DNA of 64,000 bases from Jaenimonas drosophilae (Eukaryota > Euglenozoa > Kinetoplastea > Trypanosomatida > Trypanosomatidae), in NCBI GenBank assembly GCA_030849065.1, contig JASAON010001622.1:1-64000 (forward strand). Direction: 5' to 3'. Position 1 is the stretch's first letter; each line of letters opens with the position of its first letter. The position numbers and the translations under genes are program-made. The notes under the pieces were generated by a model. That model saw only the letters and a program-made list of their open reading frames with translations, searched no databases and was not told where the DNA came from. Positions 36,901-46,518 of the stretch are shown here, in pieces.

Positions 36901-38475
36901 CCACGTGTGCTTCGACTGGTGTTGCGTCATTTGCTGGATTTGGCGGTTGCTACGCCCGACGATGGCCGAGCGGCCATCTCGCTCATCGCCTTCATGAGTG
37001 GCATCCCATCCAATGATGATGCGATGCATCAAACTGCGGAGGTTGTAGCACAACAAGAACAGCAACAACACCATGATGATGATGATGTGGCAAAAGTGGT
37101 GCGTGAAGATGATGTGGCCAATGACGCTGTGCCGGATGAAGCGGAAGAGAGTGCGTGGCTCGCAGAGTGGCAGGCGGCGTCTGAGCTCAACGAGGATGCG
37201 GATGACGTTGCCGAAGTGGAGGAGGAGTACTGCAGCACACATCATGATGTTGGTGTTGGTGATGATGGCCGTACTCCTCCACCTGCTGCCACATTCCCTA
37301 CTTGTGGAGATGATACCACAACACCATCTCCACTGGGGAATGACGTTGATGCTCTTGATGATCCCAAGCTGCCTCCTTCGATGGCACTTGCCGCCATCGC
37401 TGCACAACATGAGATGCGCCTCGCTCATCCAGCTTCTCGCCACATCCTCCACAGTCTCGTAGAGGTCCTCTCGTGGCACGTGGAGCCACTGTGCTCACGA
37501 TCTCTTCACACAACACACAAAACAACATCATCATCATCATCAACGGCTTCGTTCCTGACCTCCTACGCCCTCCTCTGCACTGCCGTAGAGCCCTTTCTTC
37601 GTCATGCCCCGCCACACACCACTGCACCGTTGTGCAGTCTGCGGAGCTACGATGTGGTTGAGATGATTGTGTTGGTGCTCCTTCACACCTGCCCCGACCT
37701 CTTCCTCCTCGCCATTTTCATGAGCGAAATGCTGCGCATCAAGTCAGCCCAACGCACATCAACGTGCGCATGTTTTTTGCCCATCTCCGTGGAGGCACAA
37801 GCCTGCCAGATGCTCTATCACCACGGCATCTCCGCAGAAAAAGTGCGTCAGTGGCGACGGCAACGGCTTCCTTCGGTGGATCATGATGATGATGTGATGA
37901 AGAGTGTTGCGGCACATTGCGCAGTGCTGCAAAGATTGTACGCCGGATGTTGCTCATCCGCACCGCACACCACATCTGTGGCTCACTTTGCTCGGCGCCA
38001 CGCGGACATTCATGATGATTTGGTCTTGTGCATCGGGAGTTTCGTCCTCCTCAGCCTCGATCAACGCCACATCGCCGGCCGTCCACACCTCGCCTCGATG
38101 CACCACCATCGAAATGTGTTTGTGGAGCAGTTTTTGCACCGACATGAGGGAAAAACACCGCAACAACAACCATCCGCCGATGAATACCTTCCTGCACGTG
38201 GAGTGGTGCTGCCGTCATTGCAGCTCGTGCGCTCGCCAGGTCGCATGGTTCCGCGGAGCAACGTGGTGAGTACCGTCGATGCGTGGAACAGATTGATGGA
38301 TGCCCCACAACAACATCATCTTCGCAACGCTCTCGGCAGTGGGCTGCCGCCTGCCTACGGCGATGGTTTTCTGCTCCACGCGATGGAGTTGGATGAGGAG
38401 GAGGATGTGCTCGAGGAGGTGGCTGACTTCGCCCTCAGCACGCCAGACGAGCAACGCACAACATCACGAGAATGA
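33937..38475 (+). CDS. Very large low-complexity protein, unknown function, possibly mitochondrial
   Basis: Frame of 1512 codons. No family is recognised. Globular-looking stretches (for example SALGLHVVLERLWRSP, LRVVLRH-like leucine-rich helices, and the final 400 residues with HILHSLVEVLSWHVEPLC and VVEMIVLVLLHTCPDLFLL) alternate with homopolymer runs of Ser, His, Asn, Gln and Asp. Those runs are direct translations of TCA, CAT, AAC, CAA and GAT microsatellites. The helical segments suggest an alpha-solenoid. An alternative start at 34042 would give the N-terminus MLSRPASRCMIIAACGDARR, a convincing mitochondrial presequence, and follows CACCACCAG. I give the longest frame because the acceptor is not clear. 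The stop lies four bases into the longest version of the next frame. Confidence 0.7.
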   Translation: MLCVPPPPIRAVAARRVGHVCVARRRHLHHQVRKPMLSRPASRCMIIAACGDARRWCSSRNIQPPSSPSSLDDLTPFFRELFQLAEMEGRAEWSYDQHYAQHCQHCLYPEDDASSPSSSSSLRWSSFTTAPGRLPSSAAPQIDFGSGRRFASHYIPNMDATSPHLNDHSASDLLGDVEDPTTTTTTTWGEPPFTSVNRTLTAAMQLPPLLLRCARSALGSPTSTDEEVRACARSPAFIRSTLEQALLAILSSHNNNNNIAPRVQHLYTIRYETFPLRDRQALEQNLRCVWSSSALGLHVVLERLWRSPAPPMLPLELFALWRLLHPNQLLFTTPTRDDHHHVVMDGEEARMKADMILRHVNHLTPAQAAEAREVGGFLGPAAWLADDAREWAAATMRASSPAWAVVCPLLPRVVYLATTLASTSSSSSREEVQQGRRAQEIMTQLHHVWLRPLSVEGRGGVAALGLAEPLAHWAVFVAVVAAVAMMERELAQARRKRPRRGSSSPPSSSSATTSAHDPVAVLQRRLSTWMAAVGLLEQHHDDADVCWTDLIATNVWSSAVETGLLDVLRPSLACVFWAELFSRITALFPQVFHSGSSISTHLVLMCVEAAPRPGLGCGAAASSMGKQMALNAWRRCSSKATQQQQHHHHHHHHLRLLPARSSGGLTFSTHIARRRRSNFVGSRSSFTGARELRGDDAPGFLQSTTMIALPHVVGAAQSSSSSSCVPAWSQQWEEAYVSSLMELRASLLRIFSTYVHLPVFQRFLTPTSSTPATEVPRPAVVGPQTSMYVLLRLLHALAAIGEPTLVEDEVTGPHVALHTDGVTSLCHDVLRRKKDEDGAEKQSLPPMLRASTPLALAACVLEDVLPHCGASLVAQLRQVAVMSLSNSGPVGAVALMMSHHSHLRALPPGLGWQRLISSLLWSGLSAHKMKMKEVAVEKNHDEDVLCGFGTGSLAFGVLSDNRQHLLHLSSLPPQPSSSSSSSSSADLAPRVLRLVLRHLLDLAVATPDDGRAAISLIAFMSGIPSNDDAMHQTAEVVAQQEQQQHHDDDDVAKVVREDDVANDAVPDEAEESAWLAEWQAASELNEDADDVAEVEEEYCSTHHDVGVGDDGRTPPPAATFPTCGDDTTTPSPLGNDVDALDDPKLPPSMALAAIAAQHEMRLAHPASRHILHSLVEVLSWHVEPLCSRSLHTTHKTTSSSSSTASFLTSYALLCTAVEPFLRHAPPHTTAPLCSLRSYDVVEMIVLVLLHTCPDLFLLAIFMSEMLRIKSAQRTSTCACFLPISVEAQACQMLYHHGISAEKVRQWRRQRLPSVDHDDDVMKSVAAHCAVLQRLYAGCCSSAPHTTSVAHFARRHADIHDDLVLCIGSFVLLSLDQRHIAGRPHLASMHHHRNVFVEQFLHRHEGKTPQQQPSADEYLPARGVVLPSLQLVRSPGRMVPRSNVVSTVDAWNRLMDAPQQHHLRNALGSGLPPAYGDGFLLHAMELDEEEDVLEEVADFALSTPDEQRTTSRE
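35858..35896. repeat. Compound CAA/CAT microsatellite inside the 1512-codon gene
   Basis: Tandem ACA units pass directly into CAT units. In the gene's frame this gives a Gln run followed by a His run. Confidence 0.85.
36860..36887. repeat. CAT/TCA microsatellite encoding polyserine
   Basis: Nine CAT units read in the TCA frame, giving a Ser run in the 1512-codon gene. Confidence 0.85.
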
Positions 38476-38564
38476 TGAATGTGAATGATGCGCGCGCTTA
38501 TGATTGTGGTTGTATCTCTTCCTTGCTGCTGCATGCCACTCACACACACTCAGAGACACATGCG

Positions 38565-38597
38565 CTCTTCTACTACTTCTTCGTTATGATTTACGTA
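38565..38597 (+). promoter_or_regulatory. Putative spliced-leader acceptor for the ALKBH7-like gene
   Basis: CTTCTACTACTTCTTCG and further T-rich sequence lead to GTAG with AG at 38596-38597, 19 bases before ATG 38616. Upstream ATGs at 38472 and 38586 would be removed. Confidence 0.5.
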
Positions 38598-38615
38598 GTT
38601 GCAGTTGCTGATTGT

Positions 38616-40475
38616 ATGTGGAGATCGGCTTGTTGGCGGCTCAGCGTTGGTGCCACAACGCCCGTCGTGGGCGGTGCCGTGCAGCGCGGTGGCCGCTTTC
38701 CCGCTCGCCGCCGCCAATTTCGCTATCATCAAGCCAATAACCATCATCACCAACACAACACATCCCCACCACCCCTGCACGACGGCAGCAACAACAGGAA
38801 CAACAGCAGCAGCAGTCATGAGATGCCACGTCTGCATCATCACCATCGTGCAATTCCTCGCGACGCCAGCATCCACTCCGCCATGCCACAAACATCATCA
38901 TCATCATCGCAACGTGAGCGACATCGGCGTCGCGTACAACAACACCAGGAAGATGGCGAGGTAGCTGGTGTGGCAGCCTCTCTTCTTACTCCACTTCCAA
39001 AGAGCAAAGGTTTCTACAATGGCATTGACGAATATGGCGTGGCGGAGCACCGACCGAGCGCGGAGGAGCGGCGGGAGATGCGCCAATGTGCGCTCGAGGC
39101 CAACGCCATGACGTCCATTGATTTCGTGAATGGCGGCGAGGCGGATATTCAGCTCAACGGCCTCCCCGCGGAGGCCTATCACGGCAACGATGATGGCACC
39201 ACCATTGCCACCAACTCTGCCATGTACCACAACATGTTTGCTCGACGTGAGCTGGATTCACGCTCTCGCATGAATTCCTGGTCCGTCATGCATCAACGAG
39301 AGAAGACGGCATCTGCTCCCACAACAAGTGGTGATGCGGTTGATGATGAGGATGATGTGGCACGTGCGAAGCGCTCACTTGCTGAGTCGGAGCGCCACGC
39401 ACCCCTCTCCGAGGCGATTGGCCAACCACGCAGCACCTACGCACTGCGCAAGCTCTACGTGGATGGTCTCGTGGGCTATCAGGGCATCATCTCCGCCGAG
39501 GAGGAGGCGCAGATGAGTGCGGAGCTCCTCCAGCTCCTCCAAGACGCACGTGCCGCCTACATTGCTGAGGAGTGCCGCTACTGCATCAACCTCTACGATA
39601 CGAAGACGCTCGGCATCCCGGGCGGCGACGCACTGGCTCTTGCCATGCACGCCGCCCCCACACTTCAACGTGTGCTGCACCGCTTCTTTGAGGAGGGCCT
39701 CATCCCATCACCACCCAACGTCTGCCAAGTGAGTGAGATGATTGGAAACTTCAGCGGCTACCCGGTACATAGCCACCCACAAGCTGTGGGGAGCTACGTT
39801 GGTGTGCTAAACCTCGTGAGCCCAACCATGTTGTACCTGCAACACAAGGATGCCCCGTGGTTTCCACGCGTGCTCTGCCACCCACGCAGCCTCTTTGTGG
39901 TGCGTGAGCCATGCTTGTCATGCTACAAGATGGGCTACAAGGACGTGCATCAGCCTTTTCACACCTTTGATTATGCCACGCGCATCTCCAAGGATTATCG
40001 AGTGGAGGTGTTGTTTGCGTGCGTGGAGGTGGAGCACATGAAGCACCTCCACGAGGCGGTGCAGCTCACCGACTATGCGGAGGCAAAGCAACAACGTATC
40101 GCGGCATCCAGTGATGGTGGGGCTGCATCATCCCCAACCACGGATGCATGGATGGAGAAGGTACGCGCTCACTTGCACGCCAACGAAGCATCATCATCAT
40201 CATCAATGGGTGGTGATGGATTGCCACTTCCTGCCGACGGCCACGCGCTGCGTGAGGAGCTCCTCGGGCGTGGCCTCGTGGGCAGCCGCCCGCAGCCCTT
40301 CACGACGGAGCAAACAAGCAACACCTCCGCCACACTCACGCCAACACAACGTCGCATGGCGGCACTCAAGGCGCGCTACAACTTCGCGCAACAACTGCAC
40401 GGCACCACCACCACCTCAAGCAATGATGGTCCACTGCTGATTCGTGGCTTCTCGCCCAACGACCGAAAACGATGA
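38616..40475 (+). CDS. Divergent ALKBH7-like 2-oxoglutarate/Fe(II) oxygenase-fold protein, probably mitochondrial
   Basis: From ATG 38616 the protein has 619 residues. It starts MWRSACWRLSVGATTPVVGG, a convincing mitochondrial presequence. Human ALKBH7 is also mitochondrial. A Gln/His/Ser-rich low-complexity region follows. The AlkB-like fold lies at about residues 280-480. YPVHSHPQAVGSYVGVLNL carries the first metal motif, with LVSPTMLYLQHKD and HPRSLFVVREPC after it. RISKDYR is a perfect R-x5-R AlkB motif (Arg456 and Arg462). The first motif is H385-S-H387 where AlkB enzymes have HxD. The second histidine is probably H445, 60 residues later (56 in E. coli AlkB), or H449. The C-terminal 150 residues look disordered. 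A longer frame from 38472 overlaps the preceding stop and lies upstream of the likely acceptor. Confidence 0.65.
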   Translation: MWRSACWRLSVGATTPVVGGAVQRGGRFPARRRQFRYHQANNHHHQHNTSPPPLHDGSNNRNNSSSSHEMPRLHHHHRAIPRDASIHSAMPQTSSSSSQRERHRRRVQQHQEDGEVAGVAASLLTPLPKSKGFYNGIDEYGVAEHRPSAEERREMRQCALEANAMTSIDFVNGGEADIQLNGLPAEAYHGNDDGTTIATNSAMYHNMFARRELDSRSRMNSWSVMHQREKTASAPTTSGDAVDDEDDVARAKRSLAESERHAPLSEAIGQPRSTYALRKLYVDGLVGYQGIISAEEEAQMSAELLQLLQDARAAYIAEECRYCINLYDTKTLGIPGGDALALAMHAAPTLQRVLHRFFEEGLIPSPPNVCQVSEMIGNFSGYPVHSHPQAVGSYVGVLNLVSPTMLYLQHKDAPWFPRVLCHPRSLFVVREPCLSCYKMGYKDVHQPFHTFDYATRISKDYRVEVLFACVEVEHMKHLHEAVQLTDYAEAKQQRIAASSDGGAASSPTTDAWMEKVRAHLHANEASSSSSMGGDGLPLPADGHALREELLGRGLVGSRPQPFTTEQTSNTSATLTPTQRRMAALKARYNFAQQLHGTTTTSSNDGPLLIRGFSPNDRKR

Positions 40476-40726
40476 TGATGATTTTGTTGTTGTCTGTGCC
40501 AACATCATTTTGCTGCTCACATAACAAACGAACGAGTAACAACAAACGTACTACAGCTGCTGAATGATGATGATGATGATGTGTGTGTGTGTTGAGACAC
40601 ATGAGCACTAACCCTGTGATATATTCATCATATTCATTTTCACATCATCTACTAACATTAAAGACACAAACACAAGGCCACACCTCTGCCACAGTGCTAC
40701 GCTGCTGCCTTGTGCTAGTCGTGGAG

Positions 40727-42773
40727 ATGATGATTCGCCAACCATCTTCACTCTGTCGCGATGCGATGATGCACTTCCCACGATGCATCTCCACCCACAC
40801 CGTTGCTGCTGCCACATCATCCACGGCAACTAGCAGCTCCTCCGCCACATTTCTGGCAAGACGTTTGATGTGCTTGCAGCTAAATCTCCCGCCATGCTTC
40901 ACGTGGTGCGATCGTGAGGATGAGCTCCACCAACTCGTACGACGTCACGTTGAATGCATAACCATGCACAACAACAACAACAACAACATGTTGGCACTGC
41001 GGCTCTTCCCCGACTCCTCTGTTGCGCGTCTCTCACGCCACCAACACGTTGTTTCGTCGCGTACGCCACCACCAACACATTGCGCGCCCGTTGATGCATT
41101 TCTGCATACCTCATCTCCATTTGGCCTCGGCATCTCCCACGACGCGGTTGTCTCTTCCTTGTTGCGTGTGGTGGATGATGTTGCGTTGCACTGGATGCCA
41201 CACATGTCTGTGGCGTTGGTGTTGCCAACGCGGATGCTCGTGAGCCAAGAAGTGTGCCACGCCTTGGCGGAGCGCCTTCACCGATTCCGTGGCATGCATC
41301 TCGTCATGGAGCTCCCATCAACCCACTTCCTCTTTGACGCAGAAGTGGCAGCACAACGTCGTGATGCTGACGTTGATGGTGTTCGTGCGGATGTGTTGCC
41401 GTGGTGCCGCCTCTCCACGCTTCACACAAGGTGGGAGGACCTCATCCGTCGTGATGAGTACGCCGCGTTGAGTAAGATGCGCAAGAAGGATCTTCTCCCG
41501 CTGCATCTTCTCGTGCCGTGGATGAAGATGGAGGGCTTGCTGGGTGATGATGGAGTGAGGGGGATGAGCATTGATACAACCCCACCTACACAGCAACAAC
41601 AGCTTCAGCTCCTGCACGCATCTTCGTCATCATCATCACTGGCAGAGCAGATGCGATGGATGATGGCGCAGAAGCAGCACAAGAAGGAGCATGATGTGGT
41701 GCTCGAGGCATTTCGCAACAAGGCCACGCAAGATGTGCTGGCGGATGTGGCATATTCTACGGCTGAAGAGGCACTCCGCGAAGCACGACGAGAGAGGGCC
41801 AACCACAACCACAACACATCTTCTCTCGATGGCAACACGTTGACGTTGGATATTCCATCTGCCAAGCTGCAGGAGTTGGTCCTCCGCTCACTGGAGCCCG
41901 ACGATGATGGTGGCGTGGCTCAGCGGCACTTCTACGCCAGTGTGGGGGCGTTGATGCGCGGGGCTGCGACGGACGCCGCCGACGTGGAGGAGCGCCTGGC
42001 CTCGGCCGAGGCATGCGCCGCACAGCTCGATGCACGTGTGGCGCGCCACGACGTTTGTGCTTTGCATCGTGAGATGGAGGAGGAGCTTGCGCAGATACGA
42101 AGCACAGCGGCTCAAGAAGCCACATCAACTTCTGCGGACAACGTGGACCCGCCCATGGTGTTGCCATCATCATCATCATCATGTGCGCGCACGGTGTTTG
42201 GCGAGGGCTACTGGGGCTCGATGCACGCAACCATCAACGCCCTCAACGCACGCTTTTGCCTGACATTTCCCACTTACCACGCAGCACAGGTGCAGCACTG
42301 GAGGTTGGAGCTCACACAAACACACGTGCCAACATCATCAATATCAGCATCACCATCTTCATCATGTGTGCCGTTGATGCCGATTGCACTTCCTATCATG
42401 TCGGCGGAAGAGATGGAGGCCCAGCGACTGTTGCGTGAGGGCCACCGACGTAAAAGCTTGCAACAACAGAAGAAGCACAATGAAGATGATGATGGTGTTG
42501 ATGCCGATGGACGTGATGAGCGCCGCTCGACGTGGCTGCCAGAGCACTTGGAAGATCGGCTGCGCGCCTCGCTGACACAGTTGCTCTCATCCAAAACATC
42601 CGCTCATTCCGCCACCGCAGAGGTGCTTGGTGCGTATGCGAAGGTGTTGGATGGCGGGGGTGGTGCAGAGGTGGAGGGACTATCCAACACACCACAAACA
42701 CAACCAACAGATGCTGCTGTAGTGATCCGACGTGCTCGTCGTCGTCCATTTTGGCTCCGCGATCCTCAACAAC

Positions 42774-42807
<34 letters not shown>

Positions 42808-42988
42808 GGCTTCGTTGGCTGATGTGGCGTTGATGGAGGAGGTGAAGGAGGCACTGCGAACGATTCCGCACTCCGGCAATGACGCAGCCCAGCATGCGGG
42901 TCTGGCCGTAGGGTTCCCTGGCACCACACGCGAGGAGCTCCAAACCGCATGGAGCATCCTTGACCGAGCAGCAGGAGGAGGTGGCTAG
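40727..42988 (+). CDS. Hypothetical protein with presequence-like start and polyserine tract
   Basis: From the ATG at 40727 the frame encodes 753 residues. The N-terminus MMIRQPSSLCRDAMMHFPRC is basic and amphipathic, suggesting mitochondrial import. A globular-looking region (about residues 45-290) includes CQLNLPPCF-type segments and LVMELPSTHFLF. A helical region of likely coiled coil covers about 418-465 (EERLASAEACAAQLDARVAR). Ser runs near 480-485, 530-545 and a long one near 680-695 derive from TCA repeats. The last 45 residues form a helix (ALMEEVKEALRTIPHSG-like). No family is recognised. Longer starts (ATG 40601 or GTG 40583) lie upstream of pyrimidine-rich sequence and are less likely. 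Confidence 0.65.
42774..42807. repeat. CAT/TCA microsatellite encoding polyserine
   Basis: About eleven tandem CAT units read in the TCA frame, giving the longest Ser run in the window, inside the 753-codon gene. Confidence 0.88.
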
Positions 42989-43089
42989 GACGTTGTTGCG
43001 TGGGCATTCATCAGCAACAACATCATGATCACCTCACGCGTTGCATCTTCACCCAATTTTACAAACTACACTCCATCTCCACGTACAAT

Positions 43090-43159
43090 GGCTGCGATGT
43101 TGTTGTTGTTGTTGTTGCATTCCTCATCTCCCTCCTTCACTGCTCTCCCTCTCTCGAAG
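43090..43159 (+). promoter_or_regulatory. Putative spliced-leader acceptor for the sulfotransferase-like gene
   Basis: GTT repeats followed by CATTCCTCATCTCCCTCCTT and more pyrimidines, ending CTCGAAG with AG at 43158-43159. The next ATG is the assigned start at 43197. Confidence 0.6.
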
Positions 43160-43196
43160 GCACAATACAGAATTGCTGTTGGCCAAGATTGCGACG

Positions 43197-44396
43197 ATGA
43201 TGCGCAGGAGCTCCATGCACCTCGTAAAGGGCCTCACTCGCTCTGCCGCTGCAGCACCAACAACTTCCGCAGCCATTTCCACTGCATCATCATCATCATC
43301 ATCATCATCTCCATCACCTCCACGTGTGTTAGTGATTAGCATGGTTCCCAACGGTGGCGCTCTCACACCCGCCCTCCGTGAGCTTGGCTATCATCCCTAC
43401 ACATTCCAAGATTGTTTTCGTCGTGGCCGCATCCGCACACACCCACAAAAATGGATCGCCATCCTCCAACGACGCTGCCCTTTTGACCTCTCCATCCTCG
43501 CCGGTGATGATGCCCCTGACACATCATCATCATCATCATCACCATCATCATCATCATCTCCACGGCCACACTTCGATGCGCTCGTAGGCCCCCCAGCCTC
43601 CCTTGCCTTCGAGAGTATTCTCGCGACATGCCCGCTCAGCACACGTGTTGTGCTCTGCATTGAGGAGGAGAAGGTGCTGTGGGAGAAGGAGATGGAGCTC
43701 ATCCTCGCACAACACGCCAAGTTGGCCGCCACCTCCCCATGGCGCCGTGCTGCCGGCGACCTCCACGCCATGATTGGTACCATGATGGATCTGCGCCGAT
43801 TCAACGCCTTCTCAACGTCACGTGTGCTGCAGATGCAGCAGCTGAGCTTGGCAGCCTCACTGGACCTCTTCGAGACGCGTGTGGTGGAGCGTGTGCCACG
43901 CGATCGCCTCCTCATCTTCACCAAGAAGGATGGCTGGGCGGAGCTCTGCTCGTTTCTTGGCTGCACGCCACCCACCACAGACTTTCCTTCCCACGCCAAC
44001 AACTCCTCGGCTGAGGTCTTCGCCCTCCTCGCGGAGAGCCAACAACACTCGAGCATGGCACTCATCTTCTTCCTCACCGCATCCATGGCTCTTCTCGTGG
44101 TGTTGTTGCTGCCTTTTCAGGCCACGCTGCGCGCGCTGGTTGGCGATATCTACGAACGCACACAAGAGAAGTTTCGCGTCTATACGGCCGACACACGTGA
44201 GCACCCTGAGACCTTCAGCTTACGCACAACCTTCATTCTTGCCAAGAAGGCCACGCTGGAGTGCGAGGAGGAATACCGCGCATCAGGTGGCACACTCGGG
44301 GCAGCCAAACGCACATTTGCATCGGTGGTGGGCAAAGATGATGCAGGAGATGCTGCATCATCATCATCTGCCAAGGAAGAGAAGAATGCCCAGTGA
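43197..44396 (+). CDS. Sulfotransferase-fold protein with degenerate PAPS loop and a C-terminal membrane segment
   Basis: The 399-residue protein resembles the P-loop sulfotransferase family Sulfotransfer_4. RVLVISMVPNGGALTPALRE is at residues 43-62 and LGYHPYTFQDCFRRG follows. FDALVGPPASLAFESILATC leads to VVLCIEEEKVLWEKEMELI. VVERVPRDRLLIFTKKDGW then matches the typical pattern before CSFLGCTPPTTDFP. The nucleotide-binding loop normally reads P-R/K-T/S-G-T-S/T; here it is PNGGAL (51-56), so PAPS binding is doubtful. The N-terminus MMRRSSMHLVKGLTRSAAAA looks like a mitochondrial presequence, followed by Ser runs from TCA repeats. A hydrophobic segment at about 287-306 could anchor the protein. 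The start is the first ATG after a clear acceptor. It may be a non-catalytic relative. Confidence 0.65.
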   Translation: MMRRSSMHLVKGLTRSAAAAPTTSAAISTASSSSSSSSPSPPRVLVISMVPNGGALTPALRELGYHPYTFQDCFRRGRIRTHPQKWIAILQRRCPFDLSILAGDDAPDTSSSSSSPSSSSSPRPHFDALVGPPASLAFESILATCPLSTRVVLCIEEEKVLWEKEMELILAQHAKLAATSPWRRAAGDLHAMIGTMMDLRRFNAFSTSRVLQMQQLSLAASLDLFETRVVERVPRDRLLIFTKKDGWAELCSFLGCTPPTTDFPSHANNSSAEVFALLAESQQHSSMALIFFLTASMALLVVLLLPFQATLRALVGDIYERTQEKFRVYTADTREHPETFSLRTTFILAKKATLECEEEYRASGGTLGAAKRTFASVVGKDDAGDAASSSSAKEEKNAQ

Positions 44397-44643
44397 TGGA
44401 GCTCTCTCACAGACACAACACTACTACTCTTGTACTACATCTCTTGTTTGTTGTTGCATCCATGTTGCAACACCATCATGACATACCACCACCACCACAT
44501 CATCATCATTCCCTCCTTCTTCTTCAGCCACTACACATACCGCCCATCTGCGGAAGGGGGGACCACGATCAGCAACCAGCGGATCCCCCCCACATCAACG
44601 CCACCAACCACATTTATCTCCACCACCACAACACACACACAGG

Positions 44644-45717
44644 ATGGAAGGGGCAGAGATGAACCCATTTGATGATATACGTCCTGTGCTACGTAGTGAG
44701 GAAGATGATATCCGCAAAGGCGTCTTTAGCCACGCACTCCGCACACTTCACGTCACCGACCTCGAAACCAAACAACGTTGGTGCGCGGCAATTCACGAAG
44801 CCACCAACAAGAGCGGCAGCGCCAAACGCCCACGTGTTGCTGCACACATGGGCGATGAAGATGATGCTGCTGCGAAGGATGATGTGGCGGCGGCACAGTG
44901 GAGCACAGCGGAGGATGCCGGTGCCTTTGTTGCGGCCTTCATGCGTTCGTTGTTGGATCGCGTGGTGGGCGGGAGCCTTAACAGCCTCTCGAGCTCCGCA
45001 CTTCGCGTCTTGTGCTTGATGCTAGATATCACCACCAACGCACGTGGCAAGGATGCACTCTACAACACTCTGGCTAACTTTTACTACACCAAGTGCGAGC
45101 GGCTGGGCAAGCGCGTGAGTAAGAGCACCATTGTTGAGCAACAGGCACAACAAATGGCCTCCATGCTGAGCCAGACCTCACACCGTGAAGGAAGAACACG
45201 TACCACGACCACAACAACATCGGCTGCTAATACGGCCGCCACTACACCAGCTCCTGCTGCGTCTGGGGCAGGATCGAGCAAGACCACATCGGTGAGCAGC
45301 AGCAGCCGAGCCGAGCGCACCAACACGCGCGCCGCAAAGGCGCCAACAACAACAACAACGAGGAAGACAGCAACGGTACCCATCACCGCTGCCGCAGATG
45401 AGCAGATGAGCTCAACGTCATTGGAGATTGAAACACAAGCACCACTCTTTGCACGTCGTGGAGCGGAGCAACACACATCATCACCACGCCAGGATTCTGC
45501 CACGGAGTCGTCGCAGTGGACGCGCATCGATCTGGAACGCAAAGTTGCATCGATCGTACACTTGTACGACCCTGTGACGGCCGCCATCGTTGTGAAGAAG
45601 TTGGCGCAGATTGGCTTCCGTGATGCCAACGCAGAGGAGGTGGTGGAGTCCATCCTGCGCAGCTTTCACGCGAAGCAGCACATCTTCTATGATAATGGCA
45701 TTGCGTATGTGTTGTAG
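44644..45717 (+). CDS. Hypothetical protein, unknown function
   Basis: The 357-residue protein starts at an ATG one base after CACACACACAG, so the 5' UTR may be extremely short if that AG is used. About residues 1-50 and 85-165 are helical (AFVAAFMRSLLDRVVGG; SSALRVLCLMLDITTNA). About 175-255 is a Thr/Ala/Ser-rich linker with ACA/AAC repeats. The last 70 residues form a compact helical domain (LERKVASIVHLYDPVTAAIV; ANAEEVVESILRSFHAKQHI; FYDNGIAYVL), which resembles a winged-helix or UBA-like fold in length but is not recognised. No localisation signal is seen. Confidence 0.68.
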   Translation: MEGAEMNPFDDIRPVLRSEEDDIRKGVFSHALRTLHVTDLETKQRWCAAIHEATNKSGSAKRPRVAAHMGDEDDAAAKDDVAAAQWSTAEDAGAFVAAFMRSLLDRVVGGSLNSLSSSALRVLCLMLDITTNARGKDALYNTLANFYYTKCERLGKRVSKSTIVEQQAQQMASMLSQTSHREGRTRTTTTTTSAANTAATTPAPAASGAGSSKTTSVSSSSRAERTNTRAAKAPTTTTTRKTATVPITAAADEQMSSTSLEIETQAPLFARRGAEQHTSSPRQDSATESSQWTRIDLERKVASIVHLYDPVTAAIVVKKLAQIGFRDANAEEVVESILRSFHAKQHIFYDNGIAYVL

Positions 45718-46518
45718 CCAACACCAAAAAACATCTTCTTTACACACGAGGCCGAACAATAGCCCAGAACTACCCTAGAATAGATGCTCCTCCCCACACA
45801 CATCATCTTTTGTTGTTGGCCGGGCACACAACAGCACCCCATGGCGGTTGCTGTATTCATCGAACTAAGAACACGAACACCACCAACAACAACAATCATG
45901 AAGAAGTTATGAATTCATTGGCTGTATCTTCGTTTTCCTCATGTCTGTGTGCTAAACATGTTCTCGTACATCTTCGCCCGCCATCTTTTTGTGTCTCGTG
46001 TATGTTGGTAGTTGATGTAGTTGTAGTTGTTGTGTGATACCGTAGTACTCCGCTCTTAATTTCTTTTGTTGGCTCTACTCACAACACACAAACTTCTGTG
46101 AAGGTGATTGGGTAAGTCGGAAGGCTCGCCGTCGCCCTCCTCACTCTCCTTCATCCATCACACAGTCTGTGTGGTGTGGTGGGACTGAATTCGTTAGCAT
46201 CAACATCAGCTTCATCATCTTCTTCATTCGTACGTCAGACGTTCATTGTGTTTCCTCTCCAAGCATACGTCATTCATTCAACTTCGTTATACGTTGGTGT
46301 TGGTGCCATCATTGTGCCGCACTAATTGCACTTTCTGACACATACAACTAAAGAAGGTGGCACTCCGACGGACGCAGCACATTCACATCACCACCACCAC
46401 CACCACCACTGCCACGTCAGCATAGATTGAGACGCACTCACGCGAAGAAGAGAAGAAGAGCTCTCTCATCACCACTCACTACACCACACCTACACCACAC
46501 CTTACATACACGCAGAGA
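45718..46518. other. Intergenic region, no gene seen
   Basis: About 800 bases. T-rich stretches near 45925-45990 and 46200-46285, and CAC repeats at about 46391-46411. No frame with recognisable motifs on either strand. Confidence 0.5.

Noticed and set aside
38472..38615. ATG overlapping the stop of the 1512-codon gene as a translationally coupled start
   Set aside because: Each kinetoplastid mRNA is normally monocistronic after trans-splicing; the stretch contains a pyrimidine tract and an acceptor AG at 38596-38597, so a later start is more likely.
42774..42807. Regular repeats resembling a CRISPR-type array
   Set aside because: The repeats are simple uninterrupted triplets without spacers, in a eukaryotic coding sequence.
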